Below are positions 52,094 through 61,400 of a stretch of DNA of 64,000 nucleotides, one piece after another. The position numbers were made by a program, and so were the translations under genes. Positions within the stretch are counted from its first letter, which is position 1, and each line of letters starts with the position of its first letter. The stretch lies in assembly GCF_003710905.1 (NCBI RefSeq), contig NZ_RHHV01000014.1, forward strand, positions 248,001 to 312,000, written 5' to 3'. The notes below the pieces were generated by a model. It was not told the DNA's origin, searched no databases, and saw only the letters and a list, made by a program, of their open reading frames with translations. This DNA is from Brevibacillus parabrevis. GTDB taxonomy: Bacteria > Bacillota > Bacilli > Brevibacillales > Brevibacillaceae.

Positions 52094-53262
52094 TGCACAA
52101 CTACTTTTGCGACATGCACATCCATATTGGCGGCACGTGGACGGGCAAGCCGGTGAAAATAACGGCTTCACGGCAGATGACGCTGACCAAAATATTGGAG
52201 GAAGCTTCGGAAAAAAAGGGCATGGACGTCATCGGGATCATTGATTCGCACTCGCCCGAGGTGCAGGACGAGCTGCTGTCCCTTCTGGAAGCAGGTGTAG
52301 CGGCGGAGCACGAGCACGGAGGGATTTTGTACAAGGGAACGATGCTCATCTTGGGCTGCGAACTGGAAATCAAGGAGCCGGGCCGGGGAGAAGCGCATTT
52401 TCTTGTCTACTTGCCGACGCTTTGCGCCATGCAGGAATGGACACGCTGGCTCTCGCAGCGCTGCAAAAATGTCCAGTTAAGCTCGCAGCGTGTGTCGGCG
52501 CGTTTGCGCGAGCTTCAGGAATGGGTGGAGCACCTTGGCGGCCTGTTGATTCCTGCCCACATTTTTACGCCGCACAAGGGGCTGTACGGCAGTTGTACCG
52601 ATCATTTGGCTGACGTACTGGACCCAACCTTGGTACATGCTGTGGAGCTTGGGCTGAGTGCCAATACGGACATGGCGGATCGGTTGTCTGAGTTGCACAC
52701 CAAAACGTTTCTCACCAATTCGGATGCGCATTCGCTCGGGAAAATTGGCAGGGAGTATCAGAGCATCCGCATGGCTGAGCGTTCTTTTGCCGAATGGGAA
52801 AAGGCGATTCGCCGCCAGGACGGCAGAGCTGTTGCGGTCAACTACGGTTTGCATCCGCAACTGGGCAAATATCATCAGACGGCTTGCCAAGGCTGCCAGT
52901 CGCTCCTGTCGGCCGATGCTGCGGGGAGATGCCCGGAGTGCGGTCACAAGCGGATTGTGCGGGGTGTGGCAGCCCGCATTGATGAGTTGGCCGATCGAGA
53001 GGCGGGAGCGCACCCTGCGTTTCGTCCTCCTTATATCGAGCAGTTTCCGCTGGAGTTTATCCCCGGAATCGGGCCGAAACTGCTTGAGAAGCTGTACCAA
53101 GCCTTCGGGACGCAAATGAATGTGGTGCATAGAGCCACGGAGGACGAGTTGGCAAAGGTCGTCGGAGAAAAAATCGCCAAGCTCATTGTCGCGGGCAGGG
53201 ACGGATCATTGAACGTGCAAAAAGGCGGTGCGGGAACTTACGGAAAGGTGATTTTGTCATAG
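52093..53262 (+). CDS. Endonuclease Q family DNA repair protein
   Basis: EndoQ enzymes, known from Thermococcales and some Bacillus, nick DNA beside deaminated bases. The 389-residue protein has an N-terminal PHP metal-binding domain (CDMHIHIG, GIIDSHSPEV, IPAHIFTPHKGLYG, FLTNSDAHSLGKIG), a four-Cys zinc motif CQGC...CPECG at about residues 267-287, and a C-terminal helix-hairpin-helix FIPGIGPKLLEKLYQAFG. The ATG overlaps the nudF stop by one base. The substrate range of this homologue is unproven. Confidence 0.85.
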   Translation: MHNYFCDMHIHIGGTWTGKPVKITASRQMTLTKILEEASEKKGMDVIGIIDSHSPEVQDELLSLLEAGVAAEHEHGGILYKGTMLILGCELEIKEPGRGEAHFLVYLPTLCAMQEWTRWLSQRCKNVQLSSQRVSARLRELQEWVEHLGGLLIPAHIFTPHKGLYGSCTDHLADVLDPTLVHAVELGLSANTDMADRLSELHTKTFLTNSDAHSLGKIGREYQSIRMAERSFAEWEKAIRRQDGRAVAVNYGLHPQLGKYHQTACQGCQSLLSADAAGRCPECGHKRIVRGVAARIDELADREAGAHPAFRPPYIEQFPLEFIPGIGPKLLEKLYQAFGTQMNVVHRATEDELAKVVGEKIAKLIVAGRDGSLNVQKGGAGTYGKVILS

Positions 53263-53265
53263 CGG

Positions 53266-53294
53266 TCATAGTCGCCACCCCCGGCGCATAAGCT
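53266..53294 (+). promoter_or_regulatory. Candidate sigma-E promoter of spoIIM
   Basis: TCATAGT and CATAAGCT, separated by 14 bases, match six of seven and six of eight positions of the sigma-E consensus. The transcript would start about 28 bases before the GTG. B. subtilis spoIIM is a sigma-E gene. Confidence 0.5.
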
Positions 53295-53328
53295 GTACAG
53301 TAATCAGCGAAGCGGGAGGGGACGAACC

Positions 53329-53955
53329 GTGCGTTCACGAGTCGGACAAACTATCCAATCCTATATGAGAGAACATCAGTCGCTCTATTGGTTTACGATC
53401 GTCCTGTTTACCATGGGGATCATCTTCGGTGCTGTGCTCGTCAACTCGCTGCCGCTCTCGCAAAAGCAGGAGTTGTACGGATTTCTCCAATATTTTTTTA
53501 ACAGCCTGAGCACAAGCGGCATCCCGGAAACGAGCGCCCATTTTCAGCAGTCGTTCGGGCATTATTCGAAGACAGTTGCGATCATGTGGGTATTGGGCTT
53601 GTCCATCATCGGCCTGCCAATGATTTTGTTGATGCTGTTTCTCAAAGGAGTCGTCATCGGATTTACTGTCGGCTTTTTGGTCAGCCAGTTGCAGTGGAAA
53701 GGAGTAACGTTCGCCATGCTGGGCGTTCTCCCGCAAAACTTGCTCGTCGTCCCGGCCTTGTTCATTGTAGGCGTAAGCGGAATTTCTTTTTCCATGCGGC
53801 TGATTCAAACCCGGTTGTTAAGCAAGCGAGACGGGATCATGCCACATTTTATGGGCTACACCGTCCTTGTCATATCGATGCTCGGCGTGCTGACGCTGGC
53901 TGCTTTGTTCGAGACTTTTGTTTCACCGAGGCTGATGCAGCTCGTAATTAATTAA
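53329..53955 (+). CDS. spoIIM: Stage II sporulation protein M
   Basis: SpoIIM joins SpoIID and SpoIIP to remodel septal peptidoglycan and drive engulfment. The 208-residue protein has five membrane segments, starting with LYWFTIVLFTMGIIFGAVLVNSL, and a soluble loop between the first two. The start is a GTG behind GGGAGGGG. It lies between the EndoQ-type gene and fur as in related Bacillales. Confidence 0.94.
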   Translation: MRSRVGQTIQSYMREHQSLYWFTIVLFTMGIIFGAVLVNSLPLSQKQELYGFLQYFFNSLSTSGIPETSAHFQQSFGHYSKTVAIMWVLGLSIIGLPMILLMLFLKGVVIGFTVGFLVSQLQWKGVTFAMLGVLPQNLLVVPALFIVGVSGISFSMRLIQTRLLSKRDGIMPHFMGYTVLVISMLGVLTLAALFETFVSPRLMQLVIN

Positions 53956-53967
53956 GAATTATTATCA
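53953..53967. promoter_or_regulatory. Fur box upstream of fur
   Basis: The minus-strand reading TGATAATAATTCTTA matches 12 of 14 informative bases of the 7-1-7 Fur consensus TGATAATNATTATCA. It lies just before the fur promoter and overlaps the spoIIM stop, suggesting autoregulation. Confidence 0.5.
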
Positions 53968-53984
53968 GGTAATAACTTATGCAT

Positions 53985-54014
53985 TTGACTTATTCGACGC
54001 CCCTCTACTATAAT
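53985..54014 (+). promoter_or_regulatory. Sigma-A promoter of fur
   Basis: TTGACT, an 18-base spacer and a perfect TATAAT end 35 bases before the fur start. Confidence 0.75.
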
Positions 54015-54049
54015 AGGAACAGGTTTCATGCGAGCGGGGAGGGGCATTA

Positions 54050-54514
54050 ATGTTGGAAGAAAAATTAGAGAAGATCAAGCAACAGTTGCATTCACAGAAC
54101 TACAAGCTGACACCACAGCGTGAAGCCACTGTTCGCGTCTTGCTGGAAAACGAAGAAGATCACTTGAGCGCGGAAGATGTTTATTTGCTGGTGAAGGATA
54201 AAGCTCCGGAAATCGGGCTTGCTACTGTATACAGGACACTTGAGCTTTTGAGCGACTTGAAAATCCTTCATAAAATGAACTTTGGCGATGGGGTAGCGAG
54301 ATACGACTTGCGCGATGACAACGCAGCTTACCACCACCATCACCTGATCTGCCTCAATTGCGGAACCGTGGACGAAATTTTTGAAGACTTGCTTGTCAGT
54401 GCAGAAGAAAAGGTCAAGAATGTTTATAACTTTGCTATTACCGACCACCGACTTACCTTTTACGGCGTTTGCAGCCGCTGCATCGATAAAGTGAACGTAG
54501 AGGACTTCAAATAA
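54050..54514 (+). CDS. fur: Ferric uptake regulator Fur
   Basis: Fur represses iron uptake genes when iron is plentiful. The 154-residue protein begins LEKIKQQLHSQNYKLTPQREATVRVLLENEEDHLSAEDVYLLVK and has the recognition region PEIGLATVYRTLELLSDL, nearly identical to B. subtilis Fur (YqkL). The metal-site stretch YHHHHLICLNCGTVDEI and a second pair CSRC near the end give the Fur-type zinc ligands. Zur or PerR is less likely on overall similarity. Confidence 0.93.
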   Translation: MLEEKLEKIKQQLHSQNYKLTPQREATVRVLLENEEDHLSAEDVYLLVKDKAPEIGLATVYRTLELLSDLKILHKMNFGDGVARYDLRDDNAAYHHHHLICLNCGTVDEIFEDLLVSAEEKVKNVYNFAITDHRLTFYGVCSRCIDKVNVEDFK

Positions 54515-54517
54515 GCC

Positions 54518-54548
54518 AACTTCTCTGGGAACGGAGAAGTTTTTTCTT
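54518..54548 (+). terminator. Rho-independent terminator after fur
   Basis: AACTTCTC pairs with GAGAAGTT around an eight-base loop and is followed by TTTTTC. Confidence 0.88.
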
Positions 54549-54630
54549 TTTCCGGGAGAGCTTTTGTAATGGCCTGCGTTTTCCTGTGGCATCCTAAAAC
54601 AGTACATGGAGACAGGAGGCGAGATGGCTT

Positions 54631-55761
54631 TTGATTATTGGTGTGCCAAAAGAAATCAAAAACAATGAAAATCGCGTCGGACTGACGCCTGCTGGTGCAA
54701 GTTCCTACAAGCAAGCGGGACATCGCGTGCTGGTGGAGACGCAAGCAGGTGTCGGTTCCGGCTTTACCGATGAAGACTACGCAGCAGCCGGGGCCGAAAT
54801 TCAGCCGTCTGCTGAGGAAGTATGGAAAAAGGCGGACATGATTTGCAAGGTGAAAGAGCCGTTGCCAGACGAGTACGCTTATTTTCGGGAAAATCAAATC
54901 TTGTTTACGTATCTGCACCTTGCCCCTGAACGGGAATTGACCGAACAGCTGCGGGCGAAAAAGGTGGTGGCGGTTGCGTACGAGACGATTCAAACCGACA
55001 GCGGTGCCCTGCCTTTGCTCATGCCGATGAGCGAAGTGGCGGGGAGAATGTCTGTGCAGATCGGAGCGCAGTTTCTGGAGAAGCCGCACGGTGGCAAAGG
55101 CGTTCTTCTGGGAGGAGTGCCTGGCGTACTGCCCGGCCATGTCGTCATCGTCGGCGGTGGCATCGTCGGAACGAATGCGGCGCGGATGGCAATCGGGCTG
55201 GGAGCGAACGTTACGCTGCTCGATATTAATGCGAATCGGCTGCGCGAGCTGGATGAGATGTTTGGCGGCAGACTGCATACGCTGATGTCCAACTCGTACA
55301 ATATTGCCGAAGCGGTAAGGCGCGCAGACTTGCTGATCGGCGCGGTACTCATTCCCGGCGCCCGCGCTCCGCGGCTGGTCACAGAGGAAATGGTCAAGTC
55401 CATGACGCCTGGCTCTGTCATTGTCGATGTGGCGATTGACCAGGGAGGCTCCATCGAGACGGTAGACCGGATTTCTACGCACAGTGATCCTACGTATGTC
55501 AGACACGGCGTTGTCCACTACTCGGTCGCGAATATGCCGGGAGCTGTGCCGCGCACCTCGACGATTGCGCTGTCCAACGTCACGCTGCCGTACGGGCTGT
55601 TGCTGGCAAACAAAGGGTACCGGGCGGCGATTGCCCAACACCGTGCTTTGGCGAGAGGCGTCAACGTGCTGAACGGCCATATCGTTTACGAAGCCGTTGC
55701 CCGTTCCTTGTCCTTGCCGTACACCCCTCTGGATGATGTGTTGCAGGACTTGCCGCTGTAG
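54631..55761 (+). CDS. ald: Alanine dehydrogenase
   Basis: Ald deaminates L-alanine to pyruvate, supplying carbon and nitrogen and supporting sporulation in B. subtilis. The 376-residue protein shows the N-terminal [19 protein letters not shown], the pyruvate-site VKEPLPDEY and FTYLHLAP, the NAD-binding [17 protein letters not shown] and [13 protein letters not shown]. The start is a TTG at 54631 with AGGAGG eleven bases upstream; the ATG at 54623 is in another frame. Confidence 0.95.
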   Translation: MIIGVPKEIKNNENRVGLTPAGASSYKQAGHRVLVETQAGVGSGFTDEDYAAAGAEIQPSAEEVWKKADMICKVKEPLPDEYAYFRENQILFTYLHLAPERELTEQLRAKKVVAVAYETIQTDSGALPLLMPMSEVAGRMSVQIGAQFLEKPHGGKGVLLGGVPGVLPGHVVIVGGGIVGTNAARMAIGLGANVTLLDINANRLRELDEMFGGRLHTLMSNSYNIAEAVRRADLLIGAVLIPGARAPRLVTEEMVKSMTPGSVIVDVAIDQGGSIETVDRISTHSDPTYVRHGVVHYSVANMPGAVPRTSTIALSNVTLPYGLLLANKGYRAAIAQHRALARGVNVLNGHIVYEAVARSLSLPYTPLDDVLQDLPL

Positions 55762-55819
55762 GGCAGAATGGGCGAGGTGGCAGATGCATACATATGGAGA
55801 GAGCAGGGAGGTGGACAAA

Positions 55820-56059
55820 ATGGGGGTCCCGTATCGCCGGATTATGGAGGCGCTTCGCTTTTTGCTGTTATTCGTGACATGCTCATTGCTCTCGTACGGT
55901 ATCGTCACCTTGTTGGCGGATAAACTTTTGCCCGCTGATCCTTATCATGAGCCGCACGGCAATGCCGTCAAGGTCGTAAAAATCATCAACTCCCCACAGA
56001 CACAAGATTGGGACGGTTATCTCGCCCGTTTGCAGCTGTTTTATTTGACGGGAGAGTAA
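55820..56059 (+). CDS. yqzK: DUF4227 membrane protein (YqzK)
   Basis: The 79-residue protein has one membrane segment ([24 protein letters not shown]) and a conserved tail [14 protein letters not shown] ending [12 protein letters not shown]. It corresponds to YqzK, found between fur and xerD in Bacillus; function unknown. The ATG at 55820 has AGGGAGG eight bases upstream. Confidence 0.85.
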   Translation: MGVPYRRIMEALRFLLLFVTCSLLSYGIVTLLADKLLPADPYHEPHGNAVKVVKIINSPQTQDWDGYLARLQLFYLTGE

Positions 56060-56150
56060 TTGCACATTTTTTTGTGTACGGGCAGCAGGAGATTTTTACT
56101 TGGTGTGGAAAGCAATACTGGATACTTATCACCTTGAAGGGGACAGCTTC

Positions 56151-57038
56151 ATGGACAGTCTGATTGATCAATTTATCCACTTCCTTTCTGTGGAAAAAGG
56201 GTTAGCGCGCAATACCCTGGAATCGTATCAGCGCGATATGGTGGCCTACACCTCGTATCTGAACGAGCAGGGCGTAACCCGTATCGAGGAATCGGCGCGG
56301 ACACATATCATTGGCTATTTGCTCGTCTTGCGGGAAAAAGGACGGGCAACGGCAACGCTGTCGCGCAACATGGCATCGATCCGTGCTTTTTACCAGTTTC
56401 TCGTTCGGGACAAACTCATTGACAAAGACCCTTCGATCCATCTGGAGACGCCCAAAATCGAGAAGCGCTTGCCAAAAGTGCTCTCGGTTGACGAAGTGGA
56501 GCGCCTTTTGGACAGTCCTCCTGTCAATCATCCTGCCGGACTGCGGGATAAAGCCATGCTTGAGCTGTTGTATGCGACAGGCATTCGCGTTTCCGAGCTG
56601 GTCAATCTGGATAAAGCGGACGTCAATCTGGACATGGGCTTTGTCAAATGTATGGGAAAAGGGTCCAAGGAACGGATTATTCCGCTTGGCTCTGTTGCGA
56701 TTCAAATGGTCCGCCACTACTTGCAGGCCGGACGTCCCAAATTGGTGAAGGGAAGCGGCGACTCCGCGCTGTTCCTCAATCATTTGGGCAAACAGATCAC
56801 ACGCCAAGGATTTTGGAAAATCATCAAGCGCTATGCCTTGAAAGCCAACATCCGGGCAGAGATTACGCCACATACATTGCGCCATTCCTTTGCGACGCAC
56901 CTGCTGGAAAACGGAGCAGACCTGCGTTCGGTGCAGGAGATGCTCGGGCACGCGGATATTTCCACGACGCAAATATACACGCATGTGACCCGAACGAGAA
57001 TCAAGGACATTTATGCCAAAACGCATCCAAGAGCGTAA
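56151..57038 (+). CDS. xerD: Site-specific tyrosine recombinase XerD
   Basis: XerD with XerC (CodV in Bacillus) resolves chromosome dimers at dif. The 295-residue protein has the SAM-like core-binding domain ([26 protein letters not shown]) and the catalytic domain with Arg146 in [10 protein letters not shown]241 and R244 in [12 protein letters not shown], a later His in MLGHADI and the nucleophile Tyr in TQIYTHV. The ATG at 56151 gives a length one residue short of B. subtilis RipX. A CTCCGCC/GGCGGAG hairpin lies downstream at 57061-57083 without a clear U-tract. Confidence 0.95.
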   Translation: MDSLIDQFIHFLSVEKGLARNTLESYQRDMVAYTSYLNEQGVTRIEESARTHIIGYLLVLREKGRATATLSRNMASIRAFYQFLVRDKLIDKDPSIHLETPKIEKRLPKVLSVDEVERLLDSPPVNHPAGLRDKAMLELLYATGIRVSELVNLDKADVNLDMGFVKCMGKGSKERIIPLGSVAIQMVRHYLQAGRPKLVKGSGDSALFLNHLGKQITRQGFWKIIKRYALKANIRAEITPHTLRHSFATHLLENGADLRSVQEMLGHADISTTQIYTHVTRTRIKDIYAKTHPRA

Positions 57039-57101
57039 GGCGGATGCGGCAAACAGATGACTCCGCCCGAGTCTGAGGCGGAGCAAACTTATCTCCATCA
57101 G

Positions 57102-57115
57102 GTCAGACGTCTGAC
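57102..57115. promoter_or_regulatory. Perfect 14-base palindrome before deoB
   Basis: GTCAGACGTCTGAC is fully self-complementary, 48 bases upstream of the deoB start. It could be an operator for a dimeric regulator of the nucleoside operon; the regulator is not in this window. Confidence 0.4.
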
Positions 57116-57162
57116 GACCTGTTTTGGAACACTATTCCTTTTTTGAACTGGAGGCGTTAACA

Positions 57163-58335
57163 TTGCGGTATTCTCGCGTATTTTTAATCGTTATGGATAG
57201 CGTAGGGATTGGCGAACAGCCGGATGCTCCGAAATTCCGGGACGAGGGAGCGCATACGCTTGGTCACATTGCGGAGCGCGTCGCCGGCTTTTCCTTGCCG
57301 AACCTGCAAAAGCTCGGTCTCGGCAACATTGCGCCGCTAAAAGGAGTGCCTGCGGCAGAAGCTCCTGCGGCTCACTACGGAAAAATGCAGGAAATCTCCA
57401 TGGGAAAAGATACGACGACAGGCCATTGGGAGATCATGGGCCTGCATGTGTCTACGCCGTTCAATACGTACCCGGACGGTTTTCCCGCTGAACTGATCAC
57501 AGAATTTGAGCAGCGCATCGGACGCAAAGTGCTGGGCAACAAAGTAGCTTCCGGCACAGATATTCTCGACGAACTTGGCGAAGAGCACATGAAGACAGGT
57601 GCTGTCATTGTGTACACTTCCGCTGATAGCGTTTTCCAGGTGGCGGCTCATGAAGAAGTTGTGCCATTGGACGAGCTGTACCGCATTTGCCAAATTGCGC
57701 GTGAGCTGACTTTGCGCGATGAATTTGCCGTTACCCGCGTGATTGCCAGACCGTTTGTCGGCGAGCCGGGCAACTTCGCGCGTACCTCCAACCGTCACGA
57801 CTATTCCGTAAAACCATTCGAAGCGACTGTCATGAACCGTTTGCAGGATGCCGGGCTGACTTCGATTGCGATTGGAAAAATCAGCGACATTTACGCCGAG
57901 GAAGGAATCACCCAATCGATCCGCACCAAAGACAACATGGACGGCGTCGACCAATTGCTCGGTACGATGAAGCAGTCTTTTACAGGTCTGTCCTTTGTGA
58001 ATCTCGTGGACTTTGACGCGAAGTTCGGTCATCGCCGTGATCCGGAAGGGTACGGTCAGGCGTTGATGGAGTTCGATGCGCGCATCCCGGAGATTTTGGC
58101 TGCGATGCAAGAAAACGATTTGCTCGTCATTACGGCAGACCACGGCAACGATCCGGTGCACCACGGAACCGACCATACGCGCGAATACGTTCCGCTGATC
58201 GTCTATCACAAAGGAATTGCGAACGGCGAGAACCTCGGCATTCGCGAAACATTCGCTGACCTGGGCGCGACGATTGCAGACAATTTTGGCGTAGCTGCTC
58301 CGGCAATCGGAAAAAGCTTCCTGAATCGTGTATAA
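57163..58335 (+). CDS. deoB: Phosphopentomutase
   Basis: DeoB moves phosphate between C1 and C5 of ribose or deoxyribose, feeding salvaged nucleoside sugars into central metabolism. The 390-residue alkaline-phosphatase-fold enzyme has [29 protein letters not shown] with the phospho-Thr, [15 protein letters not shown] and [24 protein letters not shown]. The start is a TTG at 57163 with TGGAGG eight bases upstream. That site also overlaps TGGAGGCGTTAACA, a cre-like sequence with two mismatches. Confidence 0.95.
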   Translation: MRYSRVFLIVMDSVGIGEQPDAPKFRDEGAHTLGHIAERVAGFSLPNLQKLGLGNIAPLKGVPAAEAPAAHYGKMQEISMGKDTTTGHWEIMGLHVSTPFNTYPDGFPAELITEFEQRIGRKVLGNKVASGTDILDELGEEHMKTGAVIVYTSADSVFQVAAHEEVVPLDELYRICQIARELTLRDEFAVTRVIARPFVGEPGNFARTSNRHDYSVKPFEATVMNRLQDAGLTSIAIGKISDIYAEEGITQSIRTKDNMDGVDQLLGTMKQSFTGLSFVNLVDFDAKFGHRRDPEGYGQALMEFDARIPEILAAMQENDLLVITADHGNDPVHHGTDHTREYVPLIVYHKGIANGENLGIRETFADLGATIADNFGVAAPAIGKSFLNRV

Positions 58336-58394
58336 AGGTTAAGTAATTATAAACATTTATATAGAAGAAACAAAATAAAGAGGAGTGTTCAAAC

Positions 58395-59204
58395 ATGGCA
58401 AACTTGCATGAAGCAGTAGCGTTTATCGAACCAAAACTTTCGGAAAAACCGACAATCGGTCTCGTACTGGGATCGGGTCTTGGCGTTTTGGCGGACGAAA
58501 TCGAAAATCCGGTCGTCATTCCTTACCATGAAATTCCTGGCTTCACTGTTTCCACTGTAGTGGGACACAAAGGACAGCTCGTGATCGGGAAGCTGCAAGG
58601 CAAGCAAGTCGTAGCGATGCAAGGACGTTTTCACTTCTATGAAGGCCACGGACTGGACGCAGTTGTGTTCCCGATCCGCGTGATGAAGCTTCTCGGCGTG
58701 GAAACGATTATCGTAACCAACGCAGCGGGCGGCATTAACGAAGGCTACGATCCAGGCGATCTGATGCTGATTTCTGACCACCTCAACATGACTTTCCGCA
58801 ACCCGTTGATCGGGCCAAACGACGACGAGCTGGGCGCGCGTTTCCCGGACATGTCCGAAGCGTACTCCAAAGAACTGCGCCAATTGGCTCGCCAAGTTGC
58901 GTCCGAACAAGGCATCAACCTGCGCGAAGGCGTATACGTAGGTCTGCTTGGTCCTAGCTACGAAACTCCGGCAGAGATCCGCATGCTGCGTCAATTGGGC
59001 GGGGATGCCGTGGGCATGTCCACCGTTCCAGAGGTGATTGTGGCGCGTCATATGAAAGTAAACGTGCTGGGCATTTCTTGCATCAGCAACATGGCAGCGG
59101 GCATTCTCGAACAGCCGCTTTCCCACGATGAAGTAATGGAGACAACCGAAAAGGTTAAAGCGCAGTTCCTGGCGCTGGTCAACGGGATTGTAGCGAAGCT
59201 GTAA
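58395..59204 (+). CDS. punA: Purine nucleoside phosphorylase
   Basis: PunA (PupG) splits purine nucleosides with phosphate to base and sugar 1-phosphate, the substrate of DeoB. The 269-residue trimeric-type enzyme shows LVLGSGLGVLADEI, GRFHFYEGH, VTNAAGGINEGY, GPSYETPAEIRMLR and the base-site GGDAVGMSTVPEVIVA. GAGGAG precedes the ATG. It is the second gene of deoB-punA-pdp. Confidence 0.95.
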   Translation: MANLHEAVAFIEPKLSEKPTIGLVLGSGLGVLADEIENPVVIPYHEIPGFTVSTVVGHKGQLVIGKLQGKQVVAMQGRFHFYEGHGLDAVVFPIRVMKLLGVETIIVTNAAGGINEGYDPGDLMLISDHLNMTFRNPLIGPNDDELGARFPDMSEAYSKELRQLARQVASEQGINLREGVYVGLLGPSYETPAEIRMLRQLGGDAVGMSTVPEVIVARHMKVNVLGISCISNMAAGILEQPLSHDEVMETTEKVKAQFLALVNGIVAKL

Positions 59205-59228
59205 GACACAGAAACGGAGGGACCACCT

Positions 59229-60536
59229 ATGCGCATGGTCGATATCATCATCAAAAAGCGGGATGGCGGCGAGCTGACGACTGAGGAAATTCAGTTTCTC
59301 GTGGACGGATATACAGACGGAAGCATCCCTGACTATCAGATGTCCGCATGGGCAATGGCTGTATTGCTCAAGGGCATGACTGCGCGCGAGACAGGCGACT
59401 TGACACTTGCCATGGCGGGATCGGGCGAACAGCTCGACCTGTCCTCGCTTTCAGGAATCAAGGTAGACAAGCACAGCACAGGCGGAGTAGGCGACAAGAC
59501 CACACTTGTCGTCGCGCCTCTGGTGGCGGCAGCAGGGATTCCTGTGGCCAAAATGTCCGGACGCGGCTTGGGCTATTCAGGCGGAACGATCGACAAGCTG
59601 GAGTCCTTCAGCGGCTTTCAGGTAGAGCGCACGCGCGAGCAGTTTTTGCAGCAGGTGCGCGATATTGGCGTGTCCGTCATCGGGCAGTCCGGCAACCTGA
59701 CTCCGGCAGACAAAAAGCTGTACGCCTTGCGCGATGTGACGGGCACAGTAGACACCGTTCCCCTGATCGCCAGCTCCATCATGTCCAAAAAGATCGCAGC
59801 GGGTGCTGATGCGATCCTGCTCGACGTGAAGGTAGGCAAGGGAGCCTTCATGAAAAACCTGGAGGAAGCCGAGACATTGGCGAAAGCGATGGTAGCGATC
59901 GGCACCCAGGTAGGACGCAAAACAGTGGCGGTCATCAGCGACATGAACCAGCCGCTGGGCTTTGCCGTGGGGAATGCGCTGGAAGTGAAGGAAGCAGTAG
60001 AAACATTGGCTGGCAGAGGTCCAAAAGACTTGACTGAACTGGTGCTTTCGATCGGCTCCCGCATGCTCCTATTGGGCGGACTCGTTGCAACCGTCGAAGA
60101 AGGACGTGCGAAGCTTGAGGACTTGATGGCGACTGGCAAGGCTGTCGACAAGCTGGCTGAAATGGTGGAAGCGCAAGGCGGCGACAAGCAGGACGTGTAT
60201 GACCTGTCCCGTTTGCCGCAAGCGAAGATCATCCATGAGGTTGTCGCGTCCGAGGACGGCTATGTCGAGGCGATTGACGCCGAAGCGGTAGGCCATGCCT
60301 CTGTCGTGCTTGGCGCAGGCCGTTTGACCAAGGAAATGCCGATTGATCTGGCAGTGGGCTTCGTCCTGCACAAAAAGCGCGGGGATCAGGTGCGTGCCGG
60401 AGAGGTTCTTGTTACCGTTCATGCAAATGACGAGAAACTTTTGCAAAGCGCCCTGGAAGAATTGGGCAATGCCTTCGCGATTTCGACAAAAATCCCGCCT
60501 GAGCAGCCGCTGATTTATAAAATCATCGAAGCGTAA
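59229..60536 (+). CDS. pdp: Pyrimidine-nucleoside phosphorylase
   Basis: Pdp splits uridine, deoxyuridine and thymidine. The 435-residue protein has MRMVDIIIKKRDGGELT, DKHSTGGVGDKTTLVVAPLVAA (the family signature), SGRGLGYSGGTIDKLES and SVIGQSGNLTPADKKLYALRDVTGTV. GGAGGG lies about seven bases before the ATG, 24 bases after punA. It ends the salvage operon. Confidence 0.96.
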   Translation: MRMVDIIIKKRDGGELTTEEIQFLVDGYTDGSIPDYQMSAWAMAVLLKGMTARETGDLTLAMAGSGEQLDLSSLSGIKVDKHSTGGVGDKTTLVVAPLVAAAGIPVAKMSGRGLGYSGGTIDKLESFSGFQVERTREQFLQQVRDIGVSVIGQSGNLTPADKKLYALRDVTGTVDTVPLIASSIMSKKIAAGADAILLDVKVGKGAFMKNLEEAETLAKAMVAIGTQVGRKTVAVISDMNQPLGFAVGNALEVKEAVETLAGRGPKDLTELVLSIGSRMLLLGGLVATVEEGRAKLEDLMATGKAVDKLAEMVEAQGGDKQDVYDLSRLPQAKIIHEVVASEDGYVEAIDAEAVGHASVVLGAGRLTKEMPIDLAVGFVLHKKRGDQVRAGEVLVTVHANDEKLLQSALEELGNAFAISTKIPPEQPLIYKIIEA

Positions 60537-60563
60537 AGCAAGCGGATGTTTGAAAGATCAACA

Positions 60564-60605
60564 AAGAAAGGAGTGTGCCTCAAGCGGGGTACGCACTCCT
60601 TTCTT
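60564..60605 (+). terminator. Terminator hairpin after pdp
   Basis: AAGAAAGGAGTG pairs perfectly with CACTCCTTTCTT around an 18-base loop; the U-rich part is within the descending arm rather than after it. Confidence 0.6.
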
Positions 60606-60865
60606 GCTTAAAAATACAGTTTTTCGAGAAAATATAGTTGATTAAATTGTCATTTTCCTTTTCAATATGTAAGAGGAAGTGCTTGTTTGATAATATAAAA
60701 AATTTTTTACTGTTCGGCTTCACTTTATAATGTTTTATAATTCTACTTGTCAAATTTCGTTGACACCGCTATCATTTCAGATTACTTTTAATGTAACAGA
60801 CAAATTATTAAAGTTTTTTTCGAATTTCGTAAAAATAGGATGGAGGTTCCCGGAAAAACGTATTT
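60606..60865 (+). other. AT-rich promoter region before the Lrp-type gene
   Basis: This gene-free stretch is unusually rich in A and T. It holds two TATAAT boxes (60726-60731 and near 60736) with poor -35 elements, and TTGACA at 60760-60765 with TACTTT 17 bases on. Several A and T tracts suggest intrinsically curved DNA, fitting an Lrp-type autoregulated promoter. No open frame with a binding site is seen. Confidence 0.5.
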
Positions 60866-61336
60866 ATGAAAAAGCTGGACCATGTTGACAAGCAGATTCT
60901 GCAAATCCTCCAGGAAGACGGACGAATCCCGTATACAGAAATCGCGCATCAACTTGGCGTGAGCGAGGGAACCATTCGATCGCGCATTACCCGTCTGTTA
61001 CAAGATGGAGTCTTTCAATTCGTTATTCACCCCGACCCGGCGAAGCTTGGCTTGAAAGTACAAGCGATCATCGGGTTAACCACAAAGCTAGGTTTACAGA
61101 AAAGTGTGGCAGAAGAATTGAGCAAATTCTCTGCCGTCCGGTTTGTGGGTGCCTTTAGCGGTAAGCACGACTTGATCATCCAAGCGTGTTTCCATAGCAA
61201 TGACGAGCTGATCACTTTCGTTAACGAACGACTCTCTCAAATTGAAGGAATTGCCGCTGCCGATGTTTCACTGGAGCTGAAGCAGTACAAAGATTCTTTC
61301 TCTTTCGTTCCGGATGACGAAGTGACCCTGCAATGA
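60866..61336 (+). CDS. Lrp/AsnC family transcriptional regulator
   Basis: The 156-residue protein has the AsnC-type winged helix at residues 1-60 (LDHVDKQILQILQEDGRIPYTEIAHQLGVSEGTIRSRITRL) and a RAM ligand-binding domain with VGAFSGKHDLIIQA. The ligand is probably an amino acid, which cannot be named from the sequence. It lies 112 bases upstream of the peptide ABC operon in the same direction, so it may sense peptide-derived amino acids, but linkage alone does not prove control. The ATG follows GGATGGAGG at some distance. Confidence 0.9.
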   Translation: MKKLDHVDKQILQILQEDGRIPYTEIAHQLGVSEGTIRSRITRLLQDGVFQFVIHPDPAKLGLKVQAIIGLTTKLGLQKSVAEELSKFSAVRFVGAFSGKHDLIIQACFHSNDELITFVNERLSQIEGIAAADVSLELKQYKDSFSFVPDDEVTLQ

Positions 61337-61400
61337 AAGGGGTTGATGCCTTCTAGCCGAAGTCAGGAAGCTTCGGAACATGTTCGTTTTTTTCGTCCTT

